NCBI GenBank assembly: GCA_002502625.1
Contig: DAPV01000094.1
Coordinates: forward strand, 21,114-40,986
DNA from: Euryarchaeota archaeon UBA125
GTDB lineage: Archaea > Thermoplasmatota > Poseidoniia > Poseidoniales > Thalassarchaeaceae
Direction: 5' to 3'
DNA: 19,873 bases
The translations under genes and the position numbers were made by a program. Every line of letters begins with the position of its first letter. The stretch's first letter is position 1. The notes below the pieces were generated by a model, which saw only the letters and a program-made list of their open reading frames with translations, had not been told where the DNA came from and ran no database searches. Positions 1 through 7,400 of this stretch are shown here, one piece after another.

Positions 1-46
1 TGCACCTGAGCCAACTTATGCTGCTGCACCTGAGCCAACTTATGCT
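1..46 (+). repeat. Two-copy 24-bp in-frame direct repeat
   Basis: A 22-base unit beginning tgcacctgagcc occurs at 1-22 and again at 25-46, with a 24-bp period. It encodes the APEPTYA repeat in the tail of the partial gene. More copies may lie upstream of the window. The period is a multiple of three, so changes in copy number would keep the reading frame. Confidence 0.85.
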
Positions 47-124
47 CCACCGGTAGAATCAGGAAAATCACGTGAATTATCTGAGCCACTTCCTTCAACA
101 GATATTTTAGATTTTGATTTGTGA
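1..124 (+). CDS. 3' end of an unidentified gene with a Pro-Glu repeat tail (partial)
   Basis: Only the last 40 codons and the TGA stop at 122-124 are present, in the frame beginning at base 2. The tail starts with two copies of APEPTYA, then a Ser/Glu/Pro-rich stretch, and ends in the acidic-hydrophobic peptide STDILDFDL. Low-complexity tails like this are usually flexible linkers, and a short hydrophobic end can be a docking peptide. The TGA overlaps the GTG start of the next gene (GTGA), so the two are translationally coupled. That next gene is SepF, which binds the C-terminal tail of FtsZ, so an FtsZ or another division protein is conceivable. Nothing visible here proves it, and no catalytic domain lies in the window. 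Confidence 0.7.
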   Translation, partial: APEPTYAAAPEPTYAPPVESGKSRELSEPLPSTDILDFDL

Positions 125-600
125 TCGATATGGTTGATATTTTCAGACTTCTAGGTCTTCCATCACCTTCTTCTAGCTCTGCTTCTAAGGAAAAAGAAAG
201 TTCTAGGGTATCTACTCCACCTGGTCCAACTAAAATGCCATCATCTAATTCTTCTGATTTTATGGACTTGTCATCAATTGAGTGGGCAAGAAAAGCTGGA
301 CCAATTTCTCCTGATCGTCATTTGAGATATATTCAGCCTGACGATCGTCATACTATACCTCATTCAGAAATTTCCGATTGCCTTCAAGGTGGAGATGTAG
401 TAATTGTTGATTTGCGTCGATTAGCTCATATGGAAGCACAAAAGAGTGCATGTCGTCGTAGAATTCAAGAGGTAGCTCGTGATTTAACCATTCATGCCTT
501 TGTTCTTGATGCTTCAGAAGATTTGATTTTAGTGCCAGGAGTTGGAATTTCTGTTGACGTAGATCGGCATGTTTTAGGTATTGAAACAGATTTAATCTGA
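121..600 (+). CDS. sepF: Cell division protein SepF, archaeal type
   Basis: SepF anchors FtsZ filaments to the inner face of the cell membrane during division. The layout of this 159-residue protein is typical. An N-terminal amphipathic helix (residues 1-13, MVDIFRLLGL) serves as membrane-targeting sequence. A Ser/Pro-rich linker follows (about 15-60), and then the compact SepF domain (about 66-146). That domain includes the strand GGDVVIVDLRR, a long helix around AQKSACRRRIQEVAR, and the strand pair HAFVLDASEDLILVPG ending in GVGISV. The GTG start at 121 overlaps the preceding TGA by four bases, which favours coupling. An in-frame ATG at 130 is the alternative and still keeps the amphipathic helix. 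No Shine-Dalgarno sequence is visible. The 3' end overlaps the convergent flavin-reductase-like gene by nine bases. Family assignment is from motif and architecture. Confidence 0.82.
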   Translation: MIDMVDIFRLLGLPSPSSSSASKEKESSRVSTPPGPTKMPSSNSSDFMDLSSIEWARKAGPISPDRHLRYIQPDDRHTIPHSEISDCLQGGDVVIVDLRRLAHMEAQKSACRRRIQEVARDLTIHAFVLDASEDLILVPGVGISVDVDRHVLGIETDLI

Positions 601-1419
601 CTCCATCTTTTGTTTCCAACTAGTAGGGTGAATTCCTCCTAACATATAATCTGATATTTGAGTTAAAATTGGAATTTCTTCTATTTCATCTATGTTCATT
701 GATGAAGGTTTGATAATTGAGTCAACCTTTAGAACAACCCATTCAGCTACGGCATCCAGGGGTAATTTGTAACATTCTACTAGGGTAGTTTCAATTGCTG
801 CAATAGCATCTTTAGGTGCAGTAACCATTTCTGGAATCTCACTCAAACCTTCAATTCCCCCCCATTCAGATTCACTTCTTGGAATTGGTTTTCTTGTCAT
901 ATTTACCATTTCAAATGATTTTGAATTCACTGGAAGAATTGCTAGAGTTGCTTTCCCTGTTTCTTTTAGATTAAGTAGAGTATCTCTAGGTCTTCCTTCT
1001 CGATTTGATGAAAGACTCATCCCAAGTAAGGGAGGGGTATTGGATACTACTGATACAGAACTCATAGGTGCCAGATTTGGGATTCCATCTTTCGAGATTG
1101 TAGATACAAGAATCAGAGGTCTTGGCGAGATTATTGCTGAAAGCCATCTTGCCCGTTCTTGATGATTCATTTTGTCTACTTCTAAAGAATTAACATTGGA
1201 GTTAAGATCGAATTTTTTCACATTTTCATCAAACCAATCATCTAAATCCCCTCGGGATACTTCGTCAGACGCATAGGCTGTAAAATCTCGATACACTTCC
1301 CATCTGTTAATTTCAGTTTCACTTTCTCCTCTTTCTCTCTTCCTTTTGATAGAATCATTTGCATAAGCTACGCATCTGTCTAGGAATTTGATGATACTAT
1401 TTTTCTCATCAATTGACAT
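592..1419 (-). CDS. Flavin-reductase-like FMN-binding split-barrel protein
   Basis: This 275-residue protein belongs to the flavin reductase-like (DIM6/NTAB) family, whose members bind FMN and reduce flavin or act as small oxidoreductases. The core spans about 84-240. It includes RWLSAIISPRPLILVST, the turn KDGIPNLAPMSSV, the strand PPLLGMSLS, and RDTLLNLKETGKATLAIL. These match the order of the split-barrel fold and its FMN phosphate-binding segment. Residues 1-70 are a charged helical extension not needed for the fold, with aromatic residues around 40-49 and 62-70; its role is unknown. The ATG at 1419 is preceded by GAGG (1427-1430 on the minus strand) at seven-base spacing. That site overlaps the stop of the peroxiredoxin gene, so the two are an operon with a nine-base gap. 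Pairing with a peroxiredoxin suggests redox or oxidative-stress work. The substrate is unknown. Confidence 0.8.
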   Translation of the reverse strand: MSIDEKNSIIKFLDRCVAYANDSIKRKRERGESETEINRWEVYRDFTAYASDEVSRGDLDDWFDENVKKFDLNSNVNSLEVDKMNHQERARWLSAIISPRPLILVSTISKDGIPNLAPMSSVSVVSNTPPLLGMSLSSNREGRPRDTLLNLKETGKATLAILPVNSKSFEMVNMTRKPIPRSESEWGGIEGLSEIPEMVTAPKDAIAAIETTLVECYKLPLDAVAEWVVLKVDSIIKPSSMNIDEIEEIPILTQISDYMLGGIHPTSWKQKMESD

Positions 1420-1428
1420 TTGTATTCC

Positions 1429-1905
1429 TCATTGATTTTCGATGTCAAGAATTTTTAGTAATCGTTCAACATGGCCTTTTGATTTCACACCTTTACCGCA
1501 CCATTGAATAATCCCATCTTGACCAATGATGAAAGTACTACGAATCGCACCTATGTACACCTTTCCATAGTTCTTTTTTTCTCCCCAAGCACCGTACAGT
1601 TGATGTATTTGAGTATCTGGATCAACTATGAGATCGAAATTCAAATTTTGCTTATCAATAAAACGAATATGGCTTGCAGCGGAATCTCTTGAGACGCCTA
1701 CAACTGTCCAATTTTCAGAATTTAGGACGGGCATAGCATCGCGAAAATCGCAAGCCTGTGTAGTACATCCGGGAGTACTATCTTTAGGGTAGAAATAGAG
1801 AATAATTCCTGTTGTTTTGAGATTTTCTGAAAGTATCCAATCTTCATCATTCTGTAGTTTTGCTGTGAAATCAGGAGCTTTGTCTCCTACATTTGGTCCG
1901 CTCAT
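1429..1905 (-). CDS. bcp: Peroxiredoxin, BCP/PrxQ type
   Basis: This thiol peroxidase reduces hydrogen peroxide and organic hydroperoxides in the cytoplasm. The 158-residue length is normal for the family. The active-site segment YFYPKDSTPGCTTQAC carries the peroxidatic Cys47 and, five residues on, the resolving Cys52, the hallmark of atypical two-cysteine PrxQ enzymes. It is followed by FRD and by the conserved VVGVSRDS segment. WGEKKNYGK and TFIIGQDGII near the C-terminus are also family-typical. The start ATG at 1905 follows a purine-rich GGGGATGA stretch. The gene lies between the orphan 361-residue gene (38-base gap) and the flavin-reductase-like gene (nine-base gap) on the same strand, so all three may share a transcript. 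Confidence 0.93.
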   Translation of the reverse strand: MSGPNVGDKAPDFTAKLQNDEDWILSENLKTTGIILYFYPKDSTPGCTTQACDFRDAMPVLNSENWTVVGVSRDSAASHIRFIDKQNLNFDLIVDPDTQIHQLYGAWGEKKNYGKVYIGAIRSTFIIGQDGIIQWCGKGVKSKGHVERLLKILDIENQ

Positions 1906-1943
1906 GTCATCCCCACTCGTTCGTAATAGTCAATACTATGTTT

Positions 1944-3029
1944 TTATTCTGGGCCACTTTCTGTGAATTCAATTATGTTAATAGCATCTTCAGATAGTTC
2001 TGACAAGGTTTTTCTGCCGTCGCGTCGACGTATAACTAGCCCTAATTCGCTCATTCTTGTTACTGCAGCAACTCTCCTGAGTTGTAGAATTGAATTAGTC
2101 CAATTAAATGTAGTTCCGTCTCCAAATTTTCTTTTCATTCTGGCATCTAGTCGTTCGTTACCAACTGCTCCACCTCTCATGCCATCGATTAATGTCCTCA
2201 TAATATTCCATTCCATAGGAAGACGATGGTGGATTGAGTCTAGAATCAAAGTTCTTTCTAAGGGGCTAAACGGTCCTTCGTGTGGGAGATCTCTATCGAG
2301 GATAGGGTTTGGTAATTTTGCTAAATCTAAGCCATGTGGCGTTAAACGATACCCTTCTGAATCCTTAGTTGACCATCCAATAATTTCCATGGCAGATAAT
2401 TTGGTAGACCCTCCAGGAGACCCAATCATCCAGTTAACTGCCCTACCTCTTGCTGAATCGTCAAGGTGACTAAATCCTGCTGCTAACCTTTCTCCTCTCC
2501 CTCTACCAAATTGATTATCTTCTTCAGCTAATTTCTGACCATTTAGTTTCAACATTTGATTCATTGCTTCTCTTAATGTTCCATCTGGCAAGGATCTTTT
2601 GGTTCCATTAGTTAATGACCATAAGAGCCGTAGTGCATGTTTCATCGGCAGCAATCTTAGAAGACCAGAAGGCAGCATTTCATTTTCTAATCGCCCAATA
2701 TTTGCTCCAATTACGGGTTCACCTCTGATTGAATCTAAACGAAGGAAATTTCTATTCCCCATCTCTCTTTCTGCTAATGAATCGCCAGCCTTTGCCCTCC
2801 TGTCCCATGCCCTCTCTGCTAAGCCAGAAAGTATTCCTATCTCCGTTGAAGGTGATTCTATTTGCTTATCTTTATTCTCTGAATTTGAATTTGCGCTATA
2901 GATCAACCATTCTTCTAGTGTGATTCCTTTGTCTTGAGCAGCTTGAATCCATTGGATTAATTGGATATCTTCCACTGAAAGGGTCACGTCAACCATGTAC
3001 TTCTCATGATATAACTCATTATGAATCAT
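1944..3029 (-). CDS. Orphan protein with two possible winged-helix domains
   Basis: I do not recognise this 361-residue protein. No signal peptide or membrane segment is visible, so it should be cytoplasmic. Two regions look like winged helices. Residues about 205-245 have a helix (SAMEIIGW) followed by a wing-like strand EGYRLTPHGLDLA. Residues about 295-355 have a basic helix-rich part (ARMKRKFG, ILQLRRVAAVTRMSELGL) followed by the hairpin VIRRRDGRKTLSELSEDA. Residues about 65-100 are charged and helical, and 155-180 contain Gly-Arg-rich turns (GRGRGERLAAGF). The pattern suggests a DNA-binding or regulatory protein, but this is fold-level inference. The ATG at 3029 gives the longest form. 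An in-frame ATG at 2996, beginning MVDVTLS, is an equally good start. The 132-base AT-rich region upstream probably holds its promoter. Confidence 0.6.
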   Translation of the reverse strand: MIHNELYHEKYMVDVTLSVEDIQLIQWIQAAQDKGITLEEWLIYSANSNSENKDKQIESPSTEIGILSGLAERAWDRRAKAGDSLAEREMGNRNFLRLDSIRGEPVIGANIGRLENEMLPSGLLRLLPMKHALRLLWSLTNGTKRSLPDGTLREAMNQMLKLNGQKLAEEDNQFGRGRGERLAAGFSHLDDSARGRAVNWMIGSPGGSTKLSAMEIIGWSTKDSEGYRLTPHGLDLAKLPNPILDRDLPHEGPFSPLERTLILDSIHHRLPMEWNIMRTLIDGMRGGAVGNERLDARMKRKFGDGTTFNWTNSILQLRRVAAVTRMSELGLVIRRRDGRKTLSELSEDAINIIEFTESGPE

Positions 3030-3054
3030 TCTATTATATTGATTAATAATTGAT

Positions 3055-3072
3055 ATAATGATTATAATGATT
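3055..3072. repeat. Tandem 9-bp repeat in AT-rich spacer
   Basis: ataatgatt occurs twice in tandem (3055-3063 and 3064-3072). It lies in the AT-rich spacer 3030-3161, upstream of the minus-strand gene that starts at 3029. It could be an operator half-site pair or simple AT-rich drift. The copies sit between a TATA-like palindrome and the start codon. Confidence 0.5.
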
Positions 3073-3088
3073 CAATAACGAATGACGT

Positions 3089-3098
3089 AAATATATTT
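3089..3098 (-). promoter_or_regulatory. Possible TATA box for the 361-residue gene
   Basis: The palindrome aaatatattt resembles an archaeal TATA element and lies 60 bases upstream of the ATG at 3029. Transcription would begin about 25 bases downstream, leaving a leader of some 35-40 bases that contains the tandem 9-bp repeat. The whole spacer is AT-rich, so chance matches are likely. Confidence 0.3.
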
Positions 3099-3161
3099 AT
3101 TAAGATACTAATTTCGATAATCAATTCAAGATTTAATAATGAATAAAAAACGATTTACTCA

Positions 3162-3905
3162 TTATACATCGAAGAAACAAACTTCTTGGGGGGGGTCACC
3201 GCTACTGATCTGACCTTTGAATTCTCTTGGATTCCCCTCAACGGAAACTAGGATATTGAACTCTGTTACGTCCGTAGAATCGTGTTTTTCGAAATGTTCT
3301 ACAAATACTCGATATCTTCCCTTAGGTGCATCCTTTTCCCAGAATACATTTTCAACAGGCTCTTCCGAGTTTCCAGTTTCATTCATGTCGATATCTAAAC
3401 GACCTCCACAATTGGAAATTTTATTATCGAATGAAATCCGTTCTCCACTTGGGCATACTACTGATAAATCTAAATCGTTCTTATTGAACCAGATTAGACT
3501 CACTTGTACTTCTCCGCTAGCTGCTCCTTCACGCCCCAATCTTTCAGCGAACACGTCTTCTTGTTCCGCTTCAACTTCGGTTCCAATTACTTCTGCATCA
3601 TCGAGATCAGGGGCAGATGGTAGATCTACAGGTTGTGGTTCATCATCTACAACTTCCTCTTTTACAACTTCTTCTTCTACTTCTGGGGTAGGAATTTGTG
3701 TTCTTGCACTGGAAGTTGAACTTATTTCTACACTACGGTCCAATTGTTTTCTTGGTCGTCTGAGGCCTTTGTCAATGACAGGGGCGGGAAGAGATGCCAT
3801 AGAAGGGAGCATTGCTCTTCGTGCATCTCCTCTTAGAATTCGATAGATGCCTTGAACGGAGCCCACTGTTAAAGTGGCAATCACTGCTCCGCTCACAGGG
3901 TCCAT
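3162..3905 (-). CDS. YfaP/DUF2135-domain protein with long acidic linker
   Basis: The C-terminal domain (about 131-247) matches the DUF2135/YfaP beta-sandwich family. It has VQVSLIWFNKNDLDLSVVCP, then GERISFDNK, GGRLDIDMNETG, ENVFWEKDAPKGRYRVFVEHF and a strand NILVSVEGN. In other proteins such domains are often carried by secreted or periplasmic proteins or linked to surface and von Willebrand-like complexes. The N-terminus (residues 4-20) is weakly hydrophobic and could be a short membrane anchor. Residues 40-125 are a Pro/Glu/Asp/Val-rich linker. The domain contains Cys151, Cys166 and Cys243. No Shine-Dalgarno sequence precedes the ATG at 3905. The gene is divergent from the three-gene surface module starting at 4030 and shares a 124-base spacer with it, so joint control is possible. 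The molecular function is unknown. Confidence 0.75.
   Translation of the reverse strand: MDPVSGAVIATLTVGSVQGIYRILRGDARRAMLPSMASLPAPVIDKGLRRPRKQLDRSVEISSTSSARTQIPTPEVEEEVVKEEVVDDEPQPVDLPSAPDLDDAEVIGTEVEAEQEDVFAERLGREGAASGEVQVSLIWFNKNDLDLSVVCPSGERISFDNKISNCGGRLDIDMNETGNSEEPVENVFWEKDAPKGRYRVFVEHFEKHDSTDVTEFNILVSVEGNPREFKGQISSGDPPQEVCFFDV
3188..3195. other. Run of eight G inside the 3' end of the DUF2135 gene
   Basis: Eight consecutive G on the plus strand (C on the coding strand) encode the Pro-Pro pair at residues 238-239, close to the end of the protein. A slip here would change only about the last eight residues. Such runs are also common sequencing-error sites. Confidence 0.6.
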
Positions 3906-4017
3906 TAGTTGTCGCAGAGAAGTTTAGGTATGTCTTCATTTCGTTTGTTTTGCTACAGGAATTTCTAATGTTATTTGCGGTTCCTTCATATCCTTCCTGA
4001 GGTTGACATGGTATAGC

Positions 4018-4022
4018 GGAGG
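4018..4022 (+). promoter_or_regulatory. Shine-Dalgarno site fixing the start at 4030
   Basis: GGAGG at 4018-4022 lies seven bases before ATG 4030. This is why the shorter start is preferred over the in-frame TTG at 4003. Confidence 0.7.
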
Positions 4023-4029
4023 CCATGCA

Positions 4030-4443
4030 ATGTCTAATCGACTGGGTAGGAAAGCTAGGAAATTCCTCCGCCGAGTCCAAAAGTCTCGAACCCTACAAGA
4101 TCTCCAGTTGATTGCGAATGAAATCCAAGGCGAAGTTGATTCTCGCAGTATAAATTATGAAGAAGCTAATCAATTAGGCAATAGAATACAAGAACGAGCA
4201 GATATTATTGATTCAAATGGTTTGATTTATGCTATTAGTGATAGAGATACATATCGTAGAACTTTAGAAATCTATCTCAAAGATGGTCTCCTTACTAGGA
4301 CAGAACAGATGCTCCTTTGGGATGAGCGTAGAAAACTTGGTATTACTGAAGATGAGCATACGCATTTACTTGACAAATTAGTTTCATTGTACAGGGGTCA
4401 AGGCCGAACAATTAGAATTCAAAAATCAGGAGGTAGCCTGTAG
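4030..4443 (+). CDS. Small basic helical protein opening the surface module
   Basis: This 137-residue protein is not recognised by name. It begins with a strongly basic stretch (SNRLGRKARKFLRRVQKSR) and continues as charged helices with coiled-coil character. The C-terminal part YLKDGLLTRTEQMLLWDERR, followed by LGIT and an acidic helix, resembles helical-hairpin segments seen in TerB-like and similar small domains. No signal peptide or membrane helix is visible, so a cytoplasmic location is likely. The ATG at 4030 has a good GGAGG site at seven-base spacing. Its TAG stop shares one base with the GTG start of the giant surface-protein gene (TAGTG), so the two are translationally coupled. That coupling suggests it works with, or controls, the membrane protein, perhaps by binding its acidic tail; this is inference. 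Confidence 0.72.
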   Translation: MSNRLGRKARKFLRRVQKSRTLQDLQLIANEIQGEVDSRSINYEEANQLGNRIQERADIIDSNGLIYAISDRDTYRRTLEIYLKDGLLTRTEQMLLWDERRKLGITEDEHTHLLDKLVSLYRGQGRTIRIQKSGGSL

Positions 4444-7400
4444 TGAAATTTTTCCATGCTATTACTCTGGTGACTCTTCTTCTGATATCTTCTTTGGGTC
4501 ATTTAGCAATTTCTGAAATTGAAAACTCTCCTTCACTAACATCCGGACGTTCAGTCGATGTCTCAGTAGATAGTGTAGAAATAATTTCCGCGTCTGCAGT
4601 TATTGGAGGAGTGCACACCTTGGCAAATGTGGCACATGAAGTCCGAGTTACTATTGTCAATCTTGGTACTACTACAGCCACTGGTACGTTGGAACTTAAT
4701 GTTGCAGTTAATTCGGGTGTCTCCTCTGTAGTTGATTCTGTACCATTCACTTTGTTAGGAAGTTCATCAGAAGTACATTTACTTGAATGGGCACAAACTT
4801 CTGGAACGGCTGATATTTCAGTTACTGCTACTGCTGGTTCTGATTCTGATCCTTCAAATGATGATTTAGTCTATCCACATACTCTAACAATTCAAGATAC
4901 TTCTAGTCATGTTGAGGTATCTAATACACTTCCGAATGATGGAGACGTAATAGGTAGAGATATCTGGCACGGAGATTGGGTATTCTCGAATACTGGAAAT
5001 ATTCCCTTTTCTGTTGAAGGTGAATTGGTTCTAACTCCGTCTGGAGGAGGTTCTGCTATTCCATTGACATCTAGTGTAACACATGCCTCGCCAGGTTCTC
5101 TTTCTCAAAACGCTGGAAATTCGGCAGTAAATCTATCGTTTGATGGTTCTCCATTATCTGGTACATATACTATGAGTGGATTGTTTAAGATCTCATTTTC
5201 TGATGGCTCTACATCGGATATTCCCATTTCTTCTCGAAATATTGTTTTGTCCGATTCCCATACCACAGTTACTCCACCTGCAAACATTTCAGTGGACCCA
5301 GGTAGTGGAACAGGACTATTATTTATTGTTCAAAATCTAGGTTCCGCATCTGACACCTACACTGTTGAATATAGTAATGTTTCAAACTGGGTTGATGATT
5401 CTAGTTTGCCTTCAACTATTACCAATTTAGCTTCCAATACAGGTGCACCGATAAATGTCCCAGTAGATGTACCGATTACAGCGGATCGTTCTGATATTGA
5501 AACAGTTACAGTATATGTGAATAGTACAACTTCTGGTGTCAGTGTCTCTGCTAGGGCCTCAGTTCTTGCAGGAGATCTTTACCAATCAGATTTACGAAGT
5601 AACGGTTCACTGTTGTATATCGACCCTGGTTCATTTGTAATTGTAGATTATACGTTGGTAAATACAGGTACATCACCGGCTCATTTCTATCTCACTGCAG
5701 GTCTTCAAGAAAATCCAGATGGATGGAATGTAGATATTGATACTACTACCACAGATCTGATGTCCCCGGGAAACTCTAGAGCCATTACCATTACAATTAC
5801 AGCTCCAACATTGACCTCTCCCCTAGACCCTGAAGCGAAAATTTCTGCAGGCAACAGGTTACATCTCAGAATCACCTCTACTCCAGTTGAAGGAGACTCA
5901 GCACTAACTGCATCGAATATTAGTGATATCGAGGTCCGCCCCTCAGTTAGCGTTTCTATGAATCCTTATGTTGAAGAGTTAATATTCACAACTGATGAAT
6001 TAGAAGCCGGAAATATGTTCAAAATGTTTGATTTGGAAGTCTCATTGTTGAGTAATTTCCCATCGGGAACAATGGGTTCTGCCATCATCAATATTACCTC
6101 AGAAGCAACACAGTTTACTTCTGTAGATGGAGCAACATATGGTGCACAGGAATCATCTCGTTGGAATTCATCAGTAGGGCCAAATTCTACTACTCTAGAT
6201 TTGGGTCAATCACGTACTCTGGTTGTATCAGTACTAGGTCCTACAGAGACTTTGCCCGCAGCAGGGGCACTAAATTTCACCCTGACTGCATCCACTTCAC
6301 TATCGGGAATGGTTGGAATTACTTCTCCAGACACCTCATCTTCATTCCGAGTAATTATTGAAACAGTAATTGATGGGGAATTAGAAGATAGTCCAATTAC
6401 TGCTGGTGTTCCTGGAGTAGAGAACAATGCTACAATGGTTTTGACTAATAATGGAAATGCTCTATCCGATTACACTCTATCGTCGCCAGGTATTTCTGGA
6501 TGGGTTGTTGATCTAACACCTAATGCTGTTACTGCATTAGCGCCTGAGGTTGGAACATGGCCAACAGGTATTGATTCTGTTTTCCAGAATGTTGTGGTAA
6601 CTGCAACTCCTCCTTCAGATGCCAGAGCAGACATAGTACACGAAATTGAGATTTTTTTGTTTGATGGCGAGGGTTCGTTTGTAGATAATGGAACAGCTAG
6701 ATTTGTTCTTGATGAGGTAATAGGTGCTCTAATAGAACCAGATTCATTGGAAATCGAAGTTCCTTCTGAAGGAACTCAAACTGCAAGTTTCATAGTTAGA
6801 AATATGGGTAATTCACTTCAATCATTTGATATTTCAACCGGCAATTTTGTTGGAGGAACTGACTTTACTATCGGAGCGCCAAGTACTGTAACTGTAGAAC
6901 CCGGTGCTAACGCAACACTTTCTGTAGATGTTACCGCATTATCTACTGCAAGGGCAGATTCAATTTATTCTTTTGAATTAATTTTAGGACATAATGGGAC
7001 TGAACAAGATCGTTCTAGTGTACTGATTGGTATTGAGAAAATACATGATATCAGATTATCTCATGACGCATTGTTTGAAGCAATACCTGGAGAAACATTA
7101 GAAATTGCAGTAACATTAGAAAATCGAGGAAATTTAAGAGAAGTGGGTACATTTAATCTCACAACTCCCGAAGGCTGGGTACAATCATCTGATCTAATCG
7201 ATATTTCTCCTGGAGAAACTATTTCGGGATTAATAGTAAGAGTTACTGTCCCTGCCCTTGATTCCGAAGAAGTTCCACTGGCTGGACAGGCTTACACTAT
7301 TCCGATTTTGGTATTCAATACAACTGACAATTTTATTGTAGGGCAATCTAATGTTACCGTTTCTATCAAACCAGTTTTCCAACTAGTTATGTCATCATCT

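Noticed and set aside
1..46. Direct repeats as a CRISPR array
   Set aside because: There are only two copies in tandem without unique spacers, and they are in frame in a coding tail.
353..619. Minus-strand open frame of 88 codons
   Set aside because: It lies antisense to the SepF gene, whose domain is recognisable. It has no ribosome site and no recognisable domain.
1926..1945. Hairpin atagt-caat-actat followed by gttttt as a terminator
   Set aside because: The T-run follows on the plus strand, where no gene ends here. The stem is only five A/T-rich pairs.
1963..2469. Plus-strand open frame of 168 codons opposite the 361-residue gene
   Set aside because: It is a shadow frame. Its composition is Ser/Ile-rich without domain pattern, and the minus-strand frame is far longer and has plausible domains.
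3217..3846. Plus-strand open frame of 209 codons, Ser/Thr-rich
   Set aside because: It is antisense to the DUF2135-domain gene; its Ser/Thr runs are the complement of that gene's acidic linker codons.
4003..4029. TTG start at 4003 for the small basic protein
   Set aside because: The GGAGG site at 4018-4022 is correctly placed for ATG 4030 and would lie inside the longer form.
3772..4080. Minus-strand open frame of 102 codons across the divergent spacer
   Set aside because: It overlaps two better-supported genes and shows no domain. The spacer is more likely a promoter region.
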